A stretch of 64,000 nt of DNA, from contig NZ_AP022561.1 of assembly GCF_010726245.1 (NCBI RefSeq), positions 124,001 through 188,000 of the forward strand, read 5' to 3'. Under the pieces are notes generated by a model. The model saw only the letters and a list, made by a program, of their open reading frames with translations. It was not told the origin of the DNA and searched no databases. Position numbers and translations under genes: made by a program. Positions within the stretch are counted from its first letter, which is position 1, and every line of letters begins with the position of its first letter. The stretch comes from Mycolicibacterium aichiense. Its GTDB lineage: Bacteria > Actinomycetota > Actinomycetes > Mycobacteriales > Mycobacteriaceae. This document shows, piece by piece, positions 53,069 through 62,121 of this stretch.

Positions 53069-54271
53069 TTAGTCCGGCAGGTGGGGCATCTCCAGACCCG
53101 GATCCCGACCGATGAGTACACCGCGCGTCAGCACCGCGTTGCCGTAGCGCCGCCGGACGCGGTCGACCGCGGCGTCGAGGTCCAGCGTCTCGACCCGCCC
53201 GCCGTCGAGCGGAAGCTCCAGCTGCTGAGCGCCATCGGGGTCGATATTGCTGACGGCGAAGCCGATCAGCGTGATGCCGCGCTCGGCTATCAATGGTTCG
53301 GCGGCGGCGACCAGGTCGCGTGCCGCGGCCAGGATCGGTGCGGTGGATCCAGTGGCTCTGGCCATGGTGTGCGATCGGGTGACGCGGGTGAAGTCGTCAA
53401 AACGCAAGCGCAGCACCACTGTTCGGCCGGTGCGTTGGGCTGAGCGCATCCGGCGGGTGATCCGCTCGACCAGGCCGATCACCACGGTGTCCAGCTCTGC
53501 AGGGGTGATCCGGCGCCGGCCCAGCGCGCGTTGGGCGCCCACCGAGCGGCGCCTGCGGCCGGTGTCGACCCGGCGCCGATCGATGTTGCGGGACAACGAG
53601 TACAACTGCCGGCCCATCGCCGGGCCGACCATCGACGCCAGCATCGACTCCCCGAGCTCGGCGACCTGGGCGACGGTGTCGATGCCGTACCCGTGCAACT
53701 TGTCGGCCGTCTTGGGCCCAACCCCCCACAGCCTGCGCACCGGCAGCGGATGCAGGAATTCCAGTTCCCGCTCGGGCGGCACCAAGAGCAGGCCGTCGGG
53801 TTTGGCTTCCTGGCTGGCGACCTTGGCCAGGAATTTTGTGCGCGCGATACCGACCGTGATCGGCAGCCCGACCCGGTCGCGAACCTCGTCCCGCAGCCGG
53901 GCCCCGATCTGCACCGGGTCGCCGGCCAGTCGCTGCAAGCCGGCGACGTCGAGGAAGGCCTCGTCCACCGAGAGGGGTTCGACCAGCGGTGTGGTGTCAC
54001 GGAACACCGCGAAGACGTCGTCGCTGGCCTGGCTGTAGGCCGACATCCGCGGCGGGACCACGACCGCCGCGGGGCACAGCCGGCGAGCCTGGTGGCCGCC
54101 CATCGCCGTGCGCACCCCGTAGGCCTTGGCCTCGTAGTTCGCCGCCAGCACGACGCCGCCGCCGACGATCACCGGACGGCCGCGCAGTGTCGGGTCGTCG
54201 CGCTGCTCGACCGAGGCGTAGAACGAGTCGAGATCAGCGTGCAGGATGGTCGCCCGGCCGGACACGAACAT
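53069..54271 (-). CDS. dinB: DNA polymerase IV (Y family)
   Basis: About 400 residues. The palm has HADLDSFYASVEQRD near residue 12 and the catalytic SVDEAFLDV near 103. The thumb has helix-hairpin-helix RLWGVGPKTADKL, and the little finger follows. QLELPL near the C-terminus fits a beta-clamp-binding motif, which is present in DinB1-type but not all mycobacterial DinBs. It synthesises across damaged or misaligned DNA. It is encoded downstream of, and in the same direction as, the penicillin-binding protein gene. Confidence 0.93.
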   Translation of the reverse strand: MFVSGRATILHADLDSFYASVEQRDDPTLRGRPVIVGGGVVLAANYEAKAYGVRTAMGGHQARRLCPAAVVVPPRMSAYSQASDDVFAVFRDTTPLVEPLSVDEAFLDVAGLQRLAGDPVQIGARLRDEVRDRVGLPITVGIARTKFLAKVASQEAKPDGLLLVPPERELEFLHPLPVRRLWGVGPKTADKLHGYGIDTVAQVAELGESMLASMVGPAMGRQLYSLSRNIDRRRVDTGRRRRSVGAQRALGRRRITPAELDTVVIGLVERITRRMRSAQRTGRTVVLRLRFDDFTRVTRSHTMARATGSTAPILAAARDLVAAAEPLIAERGITLIGFAVSNIDPDGAQQLELPLDGGRVETLDLDAAVDRVRRRYGNAVLTRGVLIGRDPGLEMPHLPD

Positions 54272-54298
54272 ATGTTCGCATGCCGGTCCGACAACCTT

Positions 54299-56815
54299 CT
54301 ACGGCGGTGCGGGCCCGTCGCCCGGCGGCGGGGGTGGTGGTGGCTCGGGTGCGGGCGGTGGCGGGGGTTCCGGCGCCGGTGGCGGCGGCGGTGCCGGTGG
54401 CGGCCACATCGGCAGCGTGATCGGCGGCAGGCCCGGAATGTTGATGACGTTGACATCCGGCGGCGGGGCGTCCGGCGGTGGGGGAGGTGGCGGCGGCGCC
54501 AGATCCGGTGGCGGCGCGGGCGGGATCCCGTTGCTGGTGTTGATCGTGATGATCGAGCCCGGGATGGTCTTGCCCGACGGAGTGGTCCCCACGACCGCAC
54601 CCCGCGACGAGAAGCTGTTGACCGGGGTGGGGAGATCGGCGACCTGGAAACCGGCTTCCCGCAGGCGCTTCCGTGCGGCCTCAAAGCTCAGACTGGTCAC
54701 ACTGGGCACCGTGCTGCCCGGGCCGCCCTCGACGTAACGCTTGTCCGTCGGCGGCAGCGCGATCGGCCCGAAGTCCTCGGCGACCGGCTTCATCGCCAGA
54801 AACCAGGTGCGCGCGGGCTCGTTGCCACCGTAAAGGTTGCCGTATCCGCACTTGCGCAACGGAAACGAGCACAGGCCACCGGGATTGGTGGAGTCGTCGA
54901 AGATGTAGTTGGCGGCGGCGTACTGGTTGGTGAAGCCGAGAAAGCCTGAGGAGCGGTGTGATTCGGTGGTGCCGGTCTTGCCCGACATCGGCAGGCTCCA
55001 GCCGACCGAGCCGGCCGAGCCGGCCGCGGTGCCGCCGGTGGAGTCCTTGGACAGGGCATTGGCCAGCGTGTTGGCCAGGCCTTCCGGGACGGCCTGCTCA
55101 CAGGCTTGCGTCTCGACGGCGACCTCGCGGCCGTGCCGATCGAAGATCTTGTCGACCGGGCTGGGCGGGCACCAGGTTCCGCCCGATGCCAATGTGGCTG
55201 CCACATTGGATAATTCGAGGGCGTTGAGCTCGAACGGGCCCAGCGTGAACGAGCCGAGGTTCTGGCGCTTGATGAAGTCGGCGAGACTCTCGTTGCTGTC
55301 CGGCTGGTAGGCGCGCGCCGTTCCCGGCTCGGCGTAGGAGCGCAGCCCCAGCTTGACCGCCATGTCCACCGCGCGCGGAACACCGATCTGGCCGATCAAC
55401 CGGGCGAACGCGGTGTTCGGCGACTGGGCCAGCGCATCCGTCACGCTCATCGGGCTGCGGTAGTTCCCGGCGTTCTTCACACACCAGGTCTCCTTGGGGC
55501 AACCCGGAGTGTTACTGCTGCCCAGACCTTTTCCCTGGAACTGTGCGGGAACATCGAGCTGGGCACTGGTCCCCATGCCCATCTCCATGGCGGCCGCAGT
55601 GGTGAAGATCTTGAAGATCGACCCGGCGCCGTCACCGGCCAGCGAGAACGGCTGCGGCTGGACCGTCTGACCGGCGTCGAGCTGCAGTCCGTAATTGCGG
55701 TTGTCGCCCATGGCGAGCACCTTGTGAGTGGTCTTGCCCGGCGCGATCACCGACATCACGCTGGCCACGCCGTCGAGTTGCGGACTGGCGACAGTGTCGA
55801 TCGCCTTCTTCACGCTGTTCTGGACCTTGGGGTCCAAGGTCGTGCGGATCAGATAGCCGTTGCGCGCCACATCGTCCTTGGACAGGCCCGCTCGCGCCAG
55901 ATACTGCAGCACGTAGTCGCAGAAGAAGCCGCGGTCGCCGGCGGCGATGCAGCCCTGCGGCAGTGAGTTCGGCTGCGGCAGGATGCCAAGCGGCGCCTGA
56001 CGGGCGGCGCGCAGCTCGTCGGCGCGGTCCGGCAGGTTCTCGATCATCGTGTCGAGGACCACGTTGCGGCGGGCCAGCGCGGCCTCGGGGTTGGTGTAGG
56101 GATTCAGCGCATTGGTCGACTGCACGATGCCGGCCAGCAGCGCGGCCTGCTGCCAGTTGAGGTCGGTGGAGTTGATGCCGAAGTACGTCTTGGCGGCGTC
56201 CTGCACCCCGTAGGCGCCGTTGCCGAAGTAGACGAGGTTTAGGTATCGGGTCAGGATCTCGGGTTTCGAGATCGCCCGGTCCAGCGCCAGCGCCATCCGG
56301 ATCTCGCGCAGTTTGCGCGCCGGCGTCGTCTCGACCGCCGCCCGCCGCTCGGCGTCGGTCTGGGCGTTGACCAGGAGGTTGTAGTTCTTGATGTATTGCT
56401 GCTCGATCGTCGAGCCGCCGCGGGTGTCGAGGTCGCCCCTGAGGTAGCCGACCAGGCCGGTCAGGGTGCCCTGGACATCGACGCCGTTGTGGTCGGCAAA
56501 GCGCTTGTCCTCGATCGAGACGATCGCCAGCTTCATCGTGTCGGCGATCCGGTCACTGGGCACCGGCCACCGGCGCTGGGCATAGATCCAGGCGATCGGG
56601 TTCCCGGCGGCGTCCACCATCGTGGAGACCGTGGGCACTTCGCCCTCCATCAACTGCTCGGAATCCTGCGCCGCCACGTCGGAGGCGTGGTTCACCACGA
56701 TGCCCGCGCCGCCGGCCAGCGGAAACAGCATGGCCGCCAGCAACACACCGGCCAACACGCAGTACAACGCGAGCTTGCCAACGGTGGCACCCCTCGATGG
56801 GTGTGGCTCCGACAT
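54299..56815 (-). CDS. class A penicillin-binding protein with PASTA domain (PonA2/PonA3 type)
   Basis: About 838 residues. An N-terminal membrane anchor (residues 14-38), then a GT51 glycosyltransferase domain with EDKRFADHNGVD near residue 100, then a transpeptidase domain with SIFK near residue 405, SPNT, and GKTGTT near 620. A PASTA domain follows (VPSVTSLSFEAARKRLREAG), and a Pro-rich tail of about 90 residues ends the chain. It polymerises and crosslinks peptidoglycan. M. tuberculosis has PonA1 and PonA2 only; a third enzyme of this type (PonA3) occurs in fast growers. PonA2 itself is not excluded. Confidence 0.92.
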   Translation of the reverse strand: MSEPHPSRGATVGKLALYCVLAGVLLAAMLFPLAGGAGIVVNHASDVAAQDSEQLMEGEVPTVSTMVDAAGNPIAWIYAQRRWPVPSDRIADTMKLAIVSIEDKRFADHNGVDVQGTLTGLVGYLRGDLDTRGGSTIEQQYIKNYNLLVNAQTDAERRAAVETTPARKLREIRMALALDRAISKPEILTRYLNLVYFGNGAYGVQDAAKTYFGINSTDLNWQQAALLAGIVQSTNALNPYTNPEAALARRNVVLDTMIENLPDRADELRAARQAPLGILPQPNSLPQGCIAAGDRGFFCDYVLQYLARAGLSKDDVARNGYLIRTTLDPKVQNSVKKAIDTVASPQLDGVASVMSVIAPGKTTHKVLAMGDNRNYGLQLDAGQTVQPQPFSLAGDGAGSIFKIFTTAAAMEMGMGTSAQLDVPAQFQGKGLGSSNTPGCPKETWCVKNAGNYRSPMSVTDALAQSPNTAFARLIGQIGVPRAVDMAVKLGLRSYAEPGTARAYQPDSNESLADFIKRQNLGSFTLGPFELNALELSNVAATLASGGTWCPPSPVDKIFDRHGREVAVETQACEQAVPEGLANTLANALSKDSTGGTAAGSAGSVGWSLPMSGKTGTTESHRSSGFLGFTNQYAAANYIFDDSTNPGGLCSFPLRKCGYGNLYGGNEPARTWFLAMKPVAEDFGPIALPPTDKRYVEGGPGSTVPSVTSLSFEAARKRLREAGFQVADLPTPVNSFSSRGAVVGTTPSGKTIPGSIITINTSNGIPPAPPPDLAPPPPPPPPDAPPPDVNVINIPGLPPITLPMWPPPAPPPPPAPEPPPPPAPEPPPPPPPGDGPAPP

Positions 56816-56872
56816 GCCGCCCAGACTAGGGCCAGCCGCTCGGACGGCGAATTCGAATATGCGAAGCCGGAA

Positions 56873-57523
56873 TCAAACCGAGTCCGGGACCCCGCCGTAA
56901 ATGCTGGTGATCCAGATGTGGACGACGGATTCCAGGGCGGCGTCCTCCGCCAGCGTGGGCTGCTGGGTGCCCTGGGCGGCGACCACCACGCGCTCGTTCA
57001 TCAGGTTCAGAGCCGTCGCCAGGTCGCGCGCCGGGATGGTGTCGGGTGCCGCGCCGCGCTCCCGCTCCCGGGTGATCAGTGCCGCGGTGTAGTCGATCCA
57101 GCCCGTCATGAATGCCGACCACACCTCCCGGAGTTCGGTATTGGTGGCCATGACGCCGAGCCCGGCGAGTACCACCGCGCGGTGCGGGCGCAGCGAATCG
57201 AAGAAGGCATAGATGCCGTCGCGCCACGCCTGCCGGCGCTGGGCGGGGACCTCGGCGCTCTGCTGCTGCCGGGGGCCGGAGGCGGTGATCGCCCGGGTGA
57301 ACAGTCGCACCAGGACTGCGTCCTTGGACGGGAAGTAGAAGTAGAACGTCGGCCGGGACAGGCCGGCGCCCTTGGCGAGTTCGTCCACGGAGATCTCGGC
57401 GAACGGCCGTTCGGTGAGCATCTCCTCGAGTGTGCGCAGGATGGCCGCTTCGCGATCATCGCCGGACGGGCGGGTGGCGCGGCGCCCGCGAACGCGGGCC
57501 GGGCTGACAGCAGGCACGCGCAT
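56873..57523 (-). CDS. ethR: TetR-family repressor EthR
   Basis: About 216 residues. RPSGDDREAAIL and the helix-turn-helix (ISVDELAKGAGLSRPTFYFY) closely match EthR, as do ATALNLMNER and VHIWITSIYG at the C-terminus. It represses the divergent ethA. The shared intergenic region of 71 bp contains palindromic CAAC/GTTG boxes. In M. tuberculosis EthR controls sensitivity to ethionamide by limiting EthA. Confidence 0.93.
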   Translation of the reverse strand: MRVPAVSPARVRGRRATRPSGDDREAAILRTLEEMLTERPFAEISVDELAKGAGLSRPTFYFYFPSKDAVLVRLFTRAITASGPRQQQSAEVPAQRRQAWRDGIYAFFDSLRPHRAVVLAGLGVMATNTELREVWSAFMTGWIDYTAALITRERERGAAPDTIPARDLATALNLMNERVVVAAQGTQQPTLAEDAALESVVHIWITSIYGGVPDSV

Positions 57524-57530
57524 TACTTTA

Positions 57531-57581
57531 CAACGTGTTGATTTTTTCGACAGACTGTTGACCTATTCAACACCGTGTTGA
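57531..57581. promoter_or_regulatory. EthR operator region
   Basis: The ethR-ethA gap carries CAACGTGTTGA at 57531-57541 and TCAACACCGTGTTGA at 57567-57581, the latter a 15-base palindrome with one central base. A further GTTGA lies between them. EthR is known to bind a long operator cooperatively as several dimers, which suits repeated half-sites. Confidence 0.65.
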
Positions 57582-57594
57582 TAACGTCGCCGCC

Positions 57595-59064
57595 ATGACT
57601 GAACACGTCGATGTGGTGATCGTGGGAGCCGGCATCTCGGGCATCAGCGCCGCCTGGCATCTACAGGACCGCTGCCCGGGCAAGAGCTTTCTGATCCTGG
57701 AGCGCCGCGAGAATCTCGGCGGCACGTGGGATCTGTTCAAGTACCCCGGCATCCGGTCGGACTCCGACATGTTCACCCTGGGGTTCCGGTTCAAGCCCTG
57801 GACGTCGGAGAAGTCGATCGCCGACGGGCCGTCGATCATGTCGTATCTCAAGGACACGGTGCGCGAGTACGGCATCGACAAGCACATCCGCTTCCGAAAC
57901 CGGGTGCTCCGCGCCGAGTGGTCCAGCGCCGACAACCTGTGGACGGTGCGAGTCGAAGCCGATGGCGAGCAGAAGGACATCACGTGTTCGTTCCTGTTCG
58001 CCTGCAGCGGTTACTACAACTACGACGAGGGCTACTCGCCGCAGTTCCCCGGCTCCGACGAGTTCACCGGCACCATCGTCCACCCGCAGCACTGGCCTGA
58101 GGATCTGGATTACACCGGCAAGCGGATCGTCGTCATCGGCAGCGGTGCCACCGCCGTGACTCTCATTCCGGCCCTTGCCAATTCGGGCGCCGAACACGTC
58201 ACGATGCTGCAGCGTTCACCGACGTACATCGGGTCGCTGCCCGACGTCGACCCGTTCGCGGTACGGATGAACAAACTGCTGCCCGCCAAACCCGCCTATG
58301 TCGCCAACCGGTGGAAGAGCATCGTGTTCCAGTCCATGCAGTACCGCCTGGCCCGCCGGTTCCCCAACTTCATGCGCAAGCAATTGATGACGATGGCCAA
58401 GCGCCGGTTGCCCGAAGGCTACGACGTGAACAAGCACTTCGGGCCGAGCTACCGGGTGTGGGACGAGCGACTGTGCTTGGCGCCCAACGGCGATCTGTTC
58501 CGCACGATCCGTAAGGGCCGGGCAGAGGTGGTCACCGATACCATCGAGCGCTTCACGGCGACGGGAATCCAGCTCGCCTCGGGCCACGAGCTGGCGGCCG
58601 ACATCATCGTCACCGCAACCGGTTTGAACCTCCAGCTGTTCGGCGGCGCCGAAATCGCCATGGACGGCAATACGCTCGACCTGAACACCACGATGGCCTA
58701 CAAGGGCATGATGCTCTCCGGCGTGCCCAATATGGCATTCACCATCGGCTACACCAATGCGTCCTGGACGCTGAAGGCCGACCTGGTGTCCGAATTCGTA
58801 TGCCGCGTCCTCAATTACATGGACGCCAACGGATATGACCGGGTTGCTCCGAGCCAGCCGTCGGCCGATATCGAGGAACGCCCGCTGATGGACTTCACGC
58901 CGGGCTATGTTCTTCGGGCGCTGGACCGGCTGCCCAAGGCCGGCTCCCGCGCACCGTGGCGGCTCAAGCAGAACTACCTGCTGGACCTGCGGCTGATCCG
59001 GCACGGCAAGGTCGCCGACGACGCGCTGAGCTTCACCAAGAACCGTGTCGCCGTGGGGGTCTAA
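57595..59064 (+). CDS. ethA: FAD-containing Baeyer-Villiger monooxygenase EthA
   Basis: About 489 residues. The FAD site is [17 protein letters not shown] at the N-terminus, the BVMO fingerprint is [14 protein letters not shown] near residue 160, and the NADPH site is [17 protein letters not shown] near 180. It oxidises ketones and sulfides; the M. tuberculosis enzyme activates ethionamide and other thioamides. It is divergent from ethR and converges on rraA with a 4-bp overlap of the ends. Confidence 0.94.
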   Translation: MTEHVDVVIVGAGISGISAAWHLQDRCPGKSFLILERRENLGGTWDLFKYPGIRSDSDMFTLGFRFKPWTSEKSIADGPSIMSYLKDTVREYGIDKHIRFRNRVLRAEWSSADNLWTVRVEADGEQKDITCSFLFACSGYYNYDEGYSPQFPGSDEFTGTIVHPQHWPEDLDYTGKRIVVIGSGATAVTLIPALANSGAEHVTMLQRSPTYIGSLPDVDPFAVRMNKLLPAKPAYVANRWKSIVFQSMQYRLARRFPNFMRKQLMTMAKRRLPEGYDVNKHFGPSYRVWDERLCLAPNGDLFRTIRKGRAEVVTDTIERFTATGIQLASGHELAADIIVTATGLNLQLFGGAEIAMDGNTLDLNTTMAYKGMMLSGVPNMAFTIGYTNASWTLKADLVSEFVCRVLNYMDANGYDRVAPSQPSADIEERPLMDFTPGYVLRALDRLPKAGSRAPWRLKQNYLLDLRLIRHGKVADDALSFTKNRVAVGV

Positions 59065-59549
59065 TCCGCTGAAGTGACGACGATCCCGTCGTCGTCGCTG
59101 TGGGCGATATCGCCGGGCGTGAAGGTGACGCCGCCGAAGCTGACCGGCACATCACGCTCGCCGTCGCCGGTCTTGGTGCTCTTGCGGGGATTGGTGCCCA
59201 GTGCCTTGATGCCGATCTCGAGGGTTCGCAACGTCGACGCGTCGCGGACCGCGCCGTGCACGATGAGACCGGCCCAGCCGTTGGAGCGACCCAGCTCGGC
59301 GATCACGTCCCCGACGAGGGCGGTGTGCACCGAGGCCGCACCGTCGATCACCAGGACCCGGCCGTCGCCGGGTTCGGAGAGCACCGACTTCAGCAGTGCG
59401 TTGTCTTCGAAGCAGCGCACGGTGCTGATCGGTCCGGCGAATTCGGTCCGAGCGCCGAACTGCCGGAACTGCACATCGCAGCTGCGGACGTCCGGGCCGA
59501 TGTCGTCGACCAGATCGGCGGTGGGACGGAAGGTGACCGCCACGGTCAC
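59061..59549 (-). CDS. rraA: RraA-family protein (formerly MenG-like)
   Basis: About 162 residues. [15 protein letters not shown] at the N-terminus, then [13 protein letters not shown] and [13 protein letters not shown], the family core. Members either bind RNase E and restrain RNA decay or act as HMG/oxaloacetate aldolases; the older name menG came from a misassigned methyltransferase. It corresponds to Rv3853 and overlaps the hns-like gene by ATGA. Confidence 0.92.
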   Translation of the reverse strand: MTVAVTFRPTADLVDDIGPDVRSCDVQFRQFGARTEFAGPISTVRCFEDNALLKSVLSEPGDGRVLVIDGAASVHTALVGDVIAELGRSNGWAGLIVHGAVRDASTLRTLEIGIKALGTNPRKSTKTGDGERDVPVSFGGVTFTPGDIAHSDDDGIVVTSAD

Positions 59550-60040
59550 TCCGCGTTCCGCTGGCGCAACCGGCGCACCAGCAGGGCGATCAGCACCGTT
59601 GCGGCAAAGGCCATCGCGAACGGCAACGGGGAACGCGACGATTCCGGCGCCGGAACGATGGCCGGGGTGGAGACCGGGTCGGTGGCCTGTTCCACCGATG
59701 CCTTGGCGCTGTAGGCCGCGGCCCGGGCACCCTCGGCCAGCGGCGCGGAGCCGTTACCCGCAACGGTGGCGGCGGCATCGGCAACCGGTTCCGGTGGCGG
59801 CGGGGCCACTTTCTTCGCCGGAGCCTTTTTGGCCGGAGCCTTCTTGGCCGGTTCGGCGGCCTTCGCGGGCGCCTTTCTGGCCGGCGCCTTCTTCACAGCT
59901 TTCTTCGCCGGCGCTTTTTTGGCCGGCTGCTTCTTGGCAACGGCCTTGTCGGGAGCCGTCTCAGGGGCCGTATCCGGAGCCGGCGGCTCCGGCGGCGTGG
60001 CGTCGCGACCCTCGTCGGGCAGGTCCTGCGCGTCTGCCAT
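59546..60040 (-). CDS. hns: Hns-like histone-tail protein with C-terminal membrane anchor (Rv3852-like)
   Basis: About 164 residues. An acidic Pro/Glu/Asp N-terminus (residues 1-33), then repeats of the PAKKAPAKK type (about 35-80), a Pro/Ala linker, and a C-terminal transmembrane helix ([15 protein letters not shown]). The repeats resemble eukaryotic H1 tails and would bind DNA; the membrane helix implies DNA held near the membrane. It matches Rv3852 in order and design. Despite the name it is unrelated to enterobacterial H-NS. Confidence 0.88.
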   Translation of the reverse strand: MADAQDLPDEGRDATPPEPPAPDTAPETAPDKAVAKKQPAKKAPAKKAVKKAPARKAPAKAAEPAKKAPAKKAPAKKVAPPPPEPVADAAATVAGNGSAPLAEGARAAAYSAKASVEQATDPVSTPAIVPAPESSRSPLPFAMAFAATVLIALLVRRLRQRNAE

Positions 60041-60096
60041 CAGGTGGGCTCCTCTTCACTAACTCGTCGCCGGCAGTGGCACCCATCATGCCAGGG

Positions 60097-60606
60097 TCAC
60101 GTGCGGCGAAGCCGCGACCAGATCACCCCGAGGGCGATGACCGCCGCGGCGCCGACAATGAACGGCCAGACCGGCAGCGCGCGCTCTGCAGATGGTGTCG
60201 ACGGCGTCGCGGACGGGCCCGGTGAGCCGCCGCCCGCGACGGTCATCGTGAACGCCCAGGAACCGGACACCACGTGACCGTCCGCCGAGGTCACCCGGTA
60301 GTTCACGGTGTAGGACCCGGCCGGGCCGAGGGGGCGCACTCCGACGCTGGCCGTTGCGCCCTGCACCTGCGGGGTCCCGTCGGACCACAGGTTTCCGTCG
60401 GGGCCTACCACGGTCATCGCGGCGAAGGCGCTCTGCAGCTGTTCGTTGAAGGTGGCACTGATGCGCGTCGGTGCCGTGGACAGCACCGCGTCCGGTGCCG
60501 GGTCTGCGGACACCCGCACGGCGTGCGCCCACGCCACCGCCGTGCCGCCCACCGCCATCGCGGTGATCAGCAACGCCGTGGCGACCAACCGCCGCAACGC
60601 TGTCAT
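60097..60606 (-). CDS. CopC-domain copper-binding exported protein
   Basis: About 169 residues. A signal peptide ends at AVAWAHAVRV, so the mature chain starts with His, as in CopC, where this His binds Cu(II). FNEQLQSAFAAMTVVGPDG and NYRVTSADGHVVSGSWAF are family patterns. A Pro/Ser linker leads to a C-terminal membrane helix (WPFIVGAAAVIALGVIW). It is coupled by ATGA to the YcnI-like gene before it. Confidence 0.85.
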   Translation of the reverse strand: MTALRRLVATALLITAMAVGGTAVAWAHAVRVSADPAPDAVLSTAPTRISATFNEQLQSAFAAMTVVGPDGNLWSDGTPQVQGATASVGVRPLGPAGSYTVNYRVTSADGHVVSGSWAFTMTVAGGGSPGPSATPSTPSAERALPVWPFIVGAAAVIALGVIWSRLRRT

Positions 60607-61298
60607 GTTCGCCGGCGGGCCAATGCGACGCCGACGCCGATCGCGGCCACCAGCAGCGCACCGCCGGCCAGTGCCCGCGCGGTGTTGTCGGCGCCGCCCC
60701 GTGTCGGGGCCTGCGCGTCGGCAGCCGGGGCGGCGCTCACCGAGGGACTCGCGGTCGCCGGTGGTGCGGCGTGGTGCTCCTCCGGCTCGTGCGGGCCGGC
60801 GGTCAGCGACAGCACCGGGGCCGGATACTCGGGCTCACCGCCGCCCGGCAGCGGCGGCTGATCCCAGTTCACTTTCGTGCCGTCGGCGTAGGTCTGGGTC
60901 ACCGGGAACGACACCGAATCGGCGTCGGGCAGTTTGATCGACAGCGGAAACAGTTCGAACTGGCTGACGCCGATACCCGCGTTCGGTGTCGCGGTGAACG
61001 TCACGGACCGGTACGTACCGGTGGACGGGTCGCGGTCCAGGGTGGCGGTCCAGCCGGCCATCACATCGGTGCTCGCTGATGCGACGTTGGGCAGCGTGAT
61101 CGTGACTTGCGTTGTCGGAACGCCTTTTTCGGATTCGTTGGGAACCTGGAAGGTCACCAGCGCGTAATCGCCACGCACCGCGTGATCGGCGCTGACATGG
61201 ACGTGCGCGCCGGCGGTCGCCGCGACCGTCCACGAGCTCAGGGTCAGCAGCGCGGCCAGGGCCACTGCGCGGGTCGCCACCCGACGGAATGCCATCAC
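60603..61298 (-). CDS. YcnI-like (DUF1775) copper-associated exported protein
   Basis: About 231 residues. A signal peptide ends at ATAGAHVHVSADHA, which exposes an N-terminal His after cleavage, as expected for YcnI copper sites. The domain continues with YALVTFQVPNESEKGVPTTQ and WDQPPLPGGGEPEYPAP, and a C-terminal helix anchors it (RALAGGALLVAAIGVGVAL). It is typically co-encoded with CopC/YcnJ proteins for copper handling. It overlaps the Rv3850-like gene by ATGA and the CopC gene by ATGA, so the three are one operon. Confidence 0.87.
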   Translation of the reverse strand: MMAFRRVATRAVALAALLTLSSWTVAATAGAHVHVSADHAVRGDYALVTFQVPNESEKGVPTTQVTITLPNVASASTDVMAGWTATLDRDPSTGTYRSVTFTATPNAGIGVSQFELFPLSIKLPDADSVSFPVTQTYADGTKVNWDQPPLPGGGEPEYPAPVLSLTAGPHEPEEHHAAPPATASPSVSAAPAADAQAPTRGGADNTARALAGGALLVAAIGVGVALARRRT

Positions 61299-61951
61299 AG
61301 CACGCCGAGGCGCGCCATCAGATCGGCGTCGATTCCGTCGAGCTGTTCGGCGATCGCGGCGTGTGCGTCGCGGCGGCGTTGTCCGGGCATGTTCTCGGCG
61401 GCGGGGATGGCCGCCGACAGGGCGTTGAGCCGTTCGGTCATCGCGGCGACGAACTGCTTGGTCTCGGCGTCCTTGGGCTTCTTCTCGGCAACCATGCGCA
61501 GCGAGTTCTCGGCGCCTGCGATGCGGGCCGACAACTGGCCGCCCTGGCCGGAGAACTGCCCGAGCTGACTCAGCGGGACGCCGAGACGGTCAGCGCGCCG
61601 CTCGTCGATGATGCCGCGGGCCGCGATCGCGGCGCGGTAGGCCACCGGGACGATGACCGGGGCGAGCAGCCGGGACACCGTCAGCGCGCGCCGCACCCGA
61701 GTGGGCGACAGGAGTTTGCCCTCGCGGACCGCCTTTAGTTGCGCCTCGGCGACTTTCACCGCAGCCCGGTCGGAGTCGCGGGCGGCTTTCAGCTGCGCCT
61801 TGAGCACCTTGTTCTCGGACCGCTCGGCGGCCTTGATGCGGCGGACCTCGTTGCGTGCGGACAGCTTGGCCTCGAGCTTGGCGCGGGCCTTGATCGCACG
61901 AGCCTCCGCGCGGCGCGTCGCACGGCTTTTGCGCTTGGTGAACAGGCCCAT
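61295..61951 (-). CDS. conserved mycobacterial protein, Rv3850-like
   Basis: About 218 residues. Very basic N-terminus (GLFTKRKSRATRRAEARAIK), a long coiled-coil-like charged helix up to about residue 80, then a hydrophobic stretch (RLLAPVIVPVAYRAAIAARG) and a C-terminal helical part. No catalytic motif is visible. It matches Rv3850 in size and in its place near hns. The function is unknown. Confidence 0.82.
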   Translation of the reverse strand: MGLFTKRKSRATRRAEARAIKARAKLEAKLSARNEVRRIKAAERSENKVLKAQLKAARDSDRAAVKVAEAQLKAVREGKLLSPTRVRRALTVSRLLAPVIVPVAYRAAIAARGIIDERRADRLGVPLSQLGQFSGQGGQLSARIAGAENSLRMVAEKKPKDAETKQFVAAMTERLNALSAAIPAAENMPGQRRRDAHAAIAEQLDGIDADLMARLGVL

Positions 61952-62121
61952 ACCTGATGCCTCCCGAGTAGGTCGTCGGCGATCGGCGAGACGCGCTCGC
62001 GATCGGGTCAGCTAACCCTATCGCCCGGCTCAACGAGGCCTATCACGACCTGCGGATATGCCACAATGATCCCCAACCGTCCGACGCGGCGCCGACGTGC
62101 ACCGCTAACTCGAGGAACGTC

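Noticed and set aside
54300..54520. G-rich tract considered as a non-coding repeat
   Set aside because: It is the Pro-rich C-terminal tail of the penicillin-binding protein read from the other strand.
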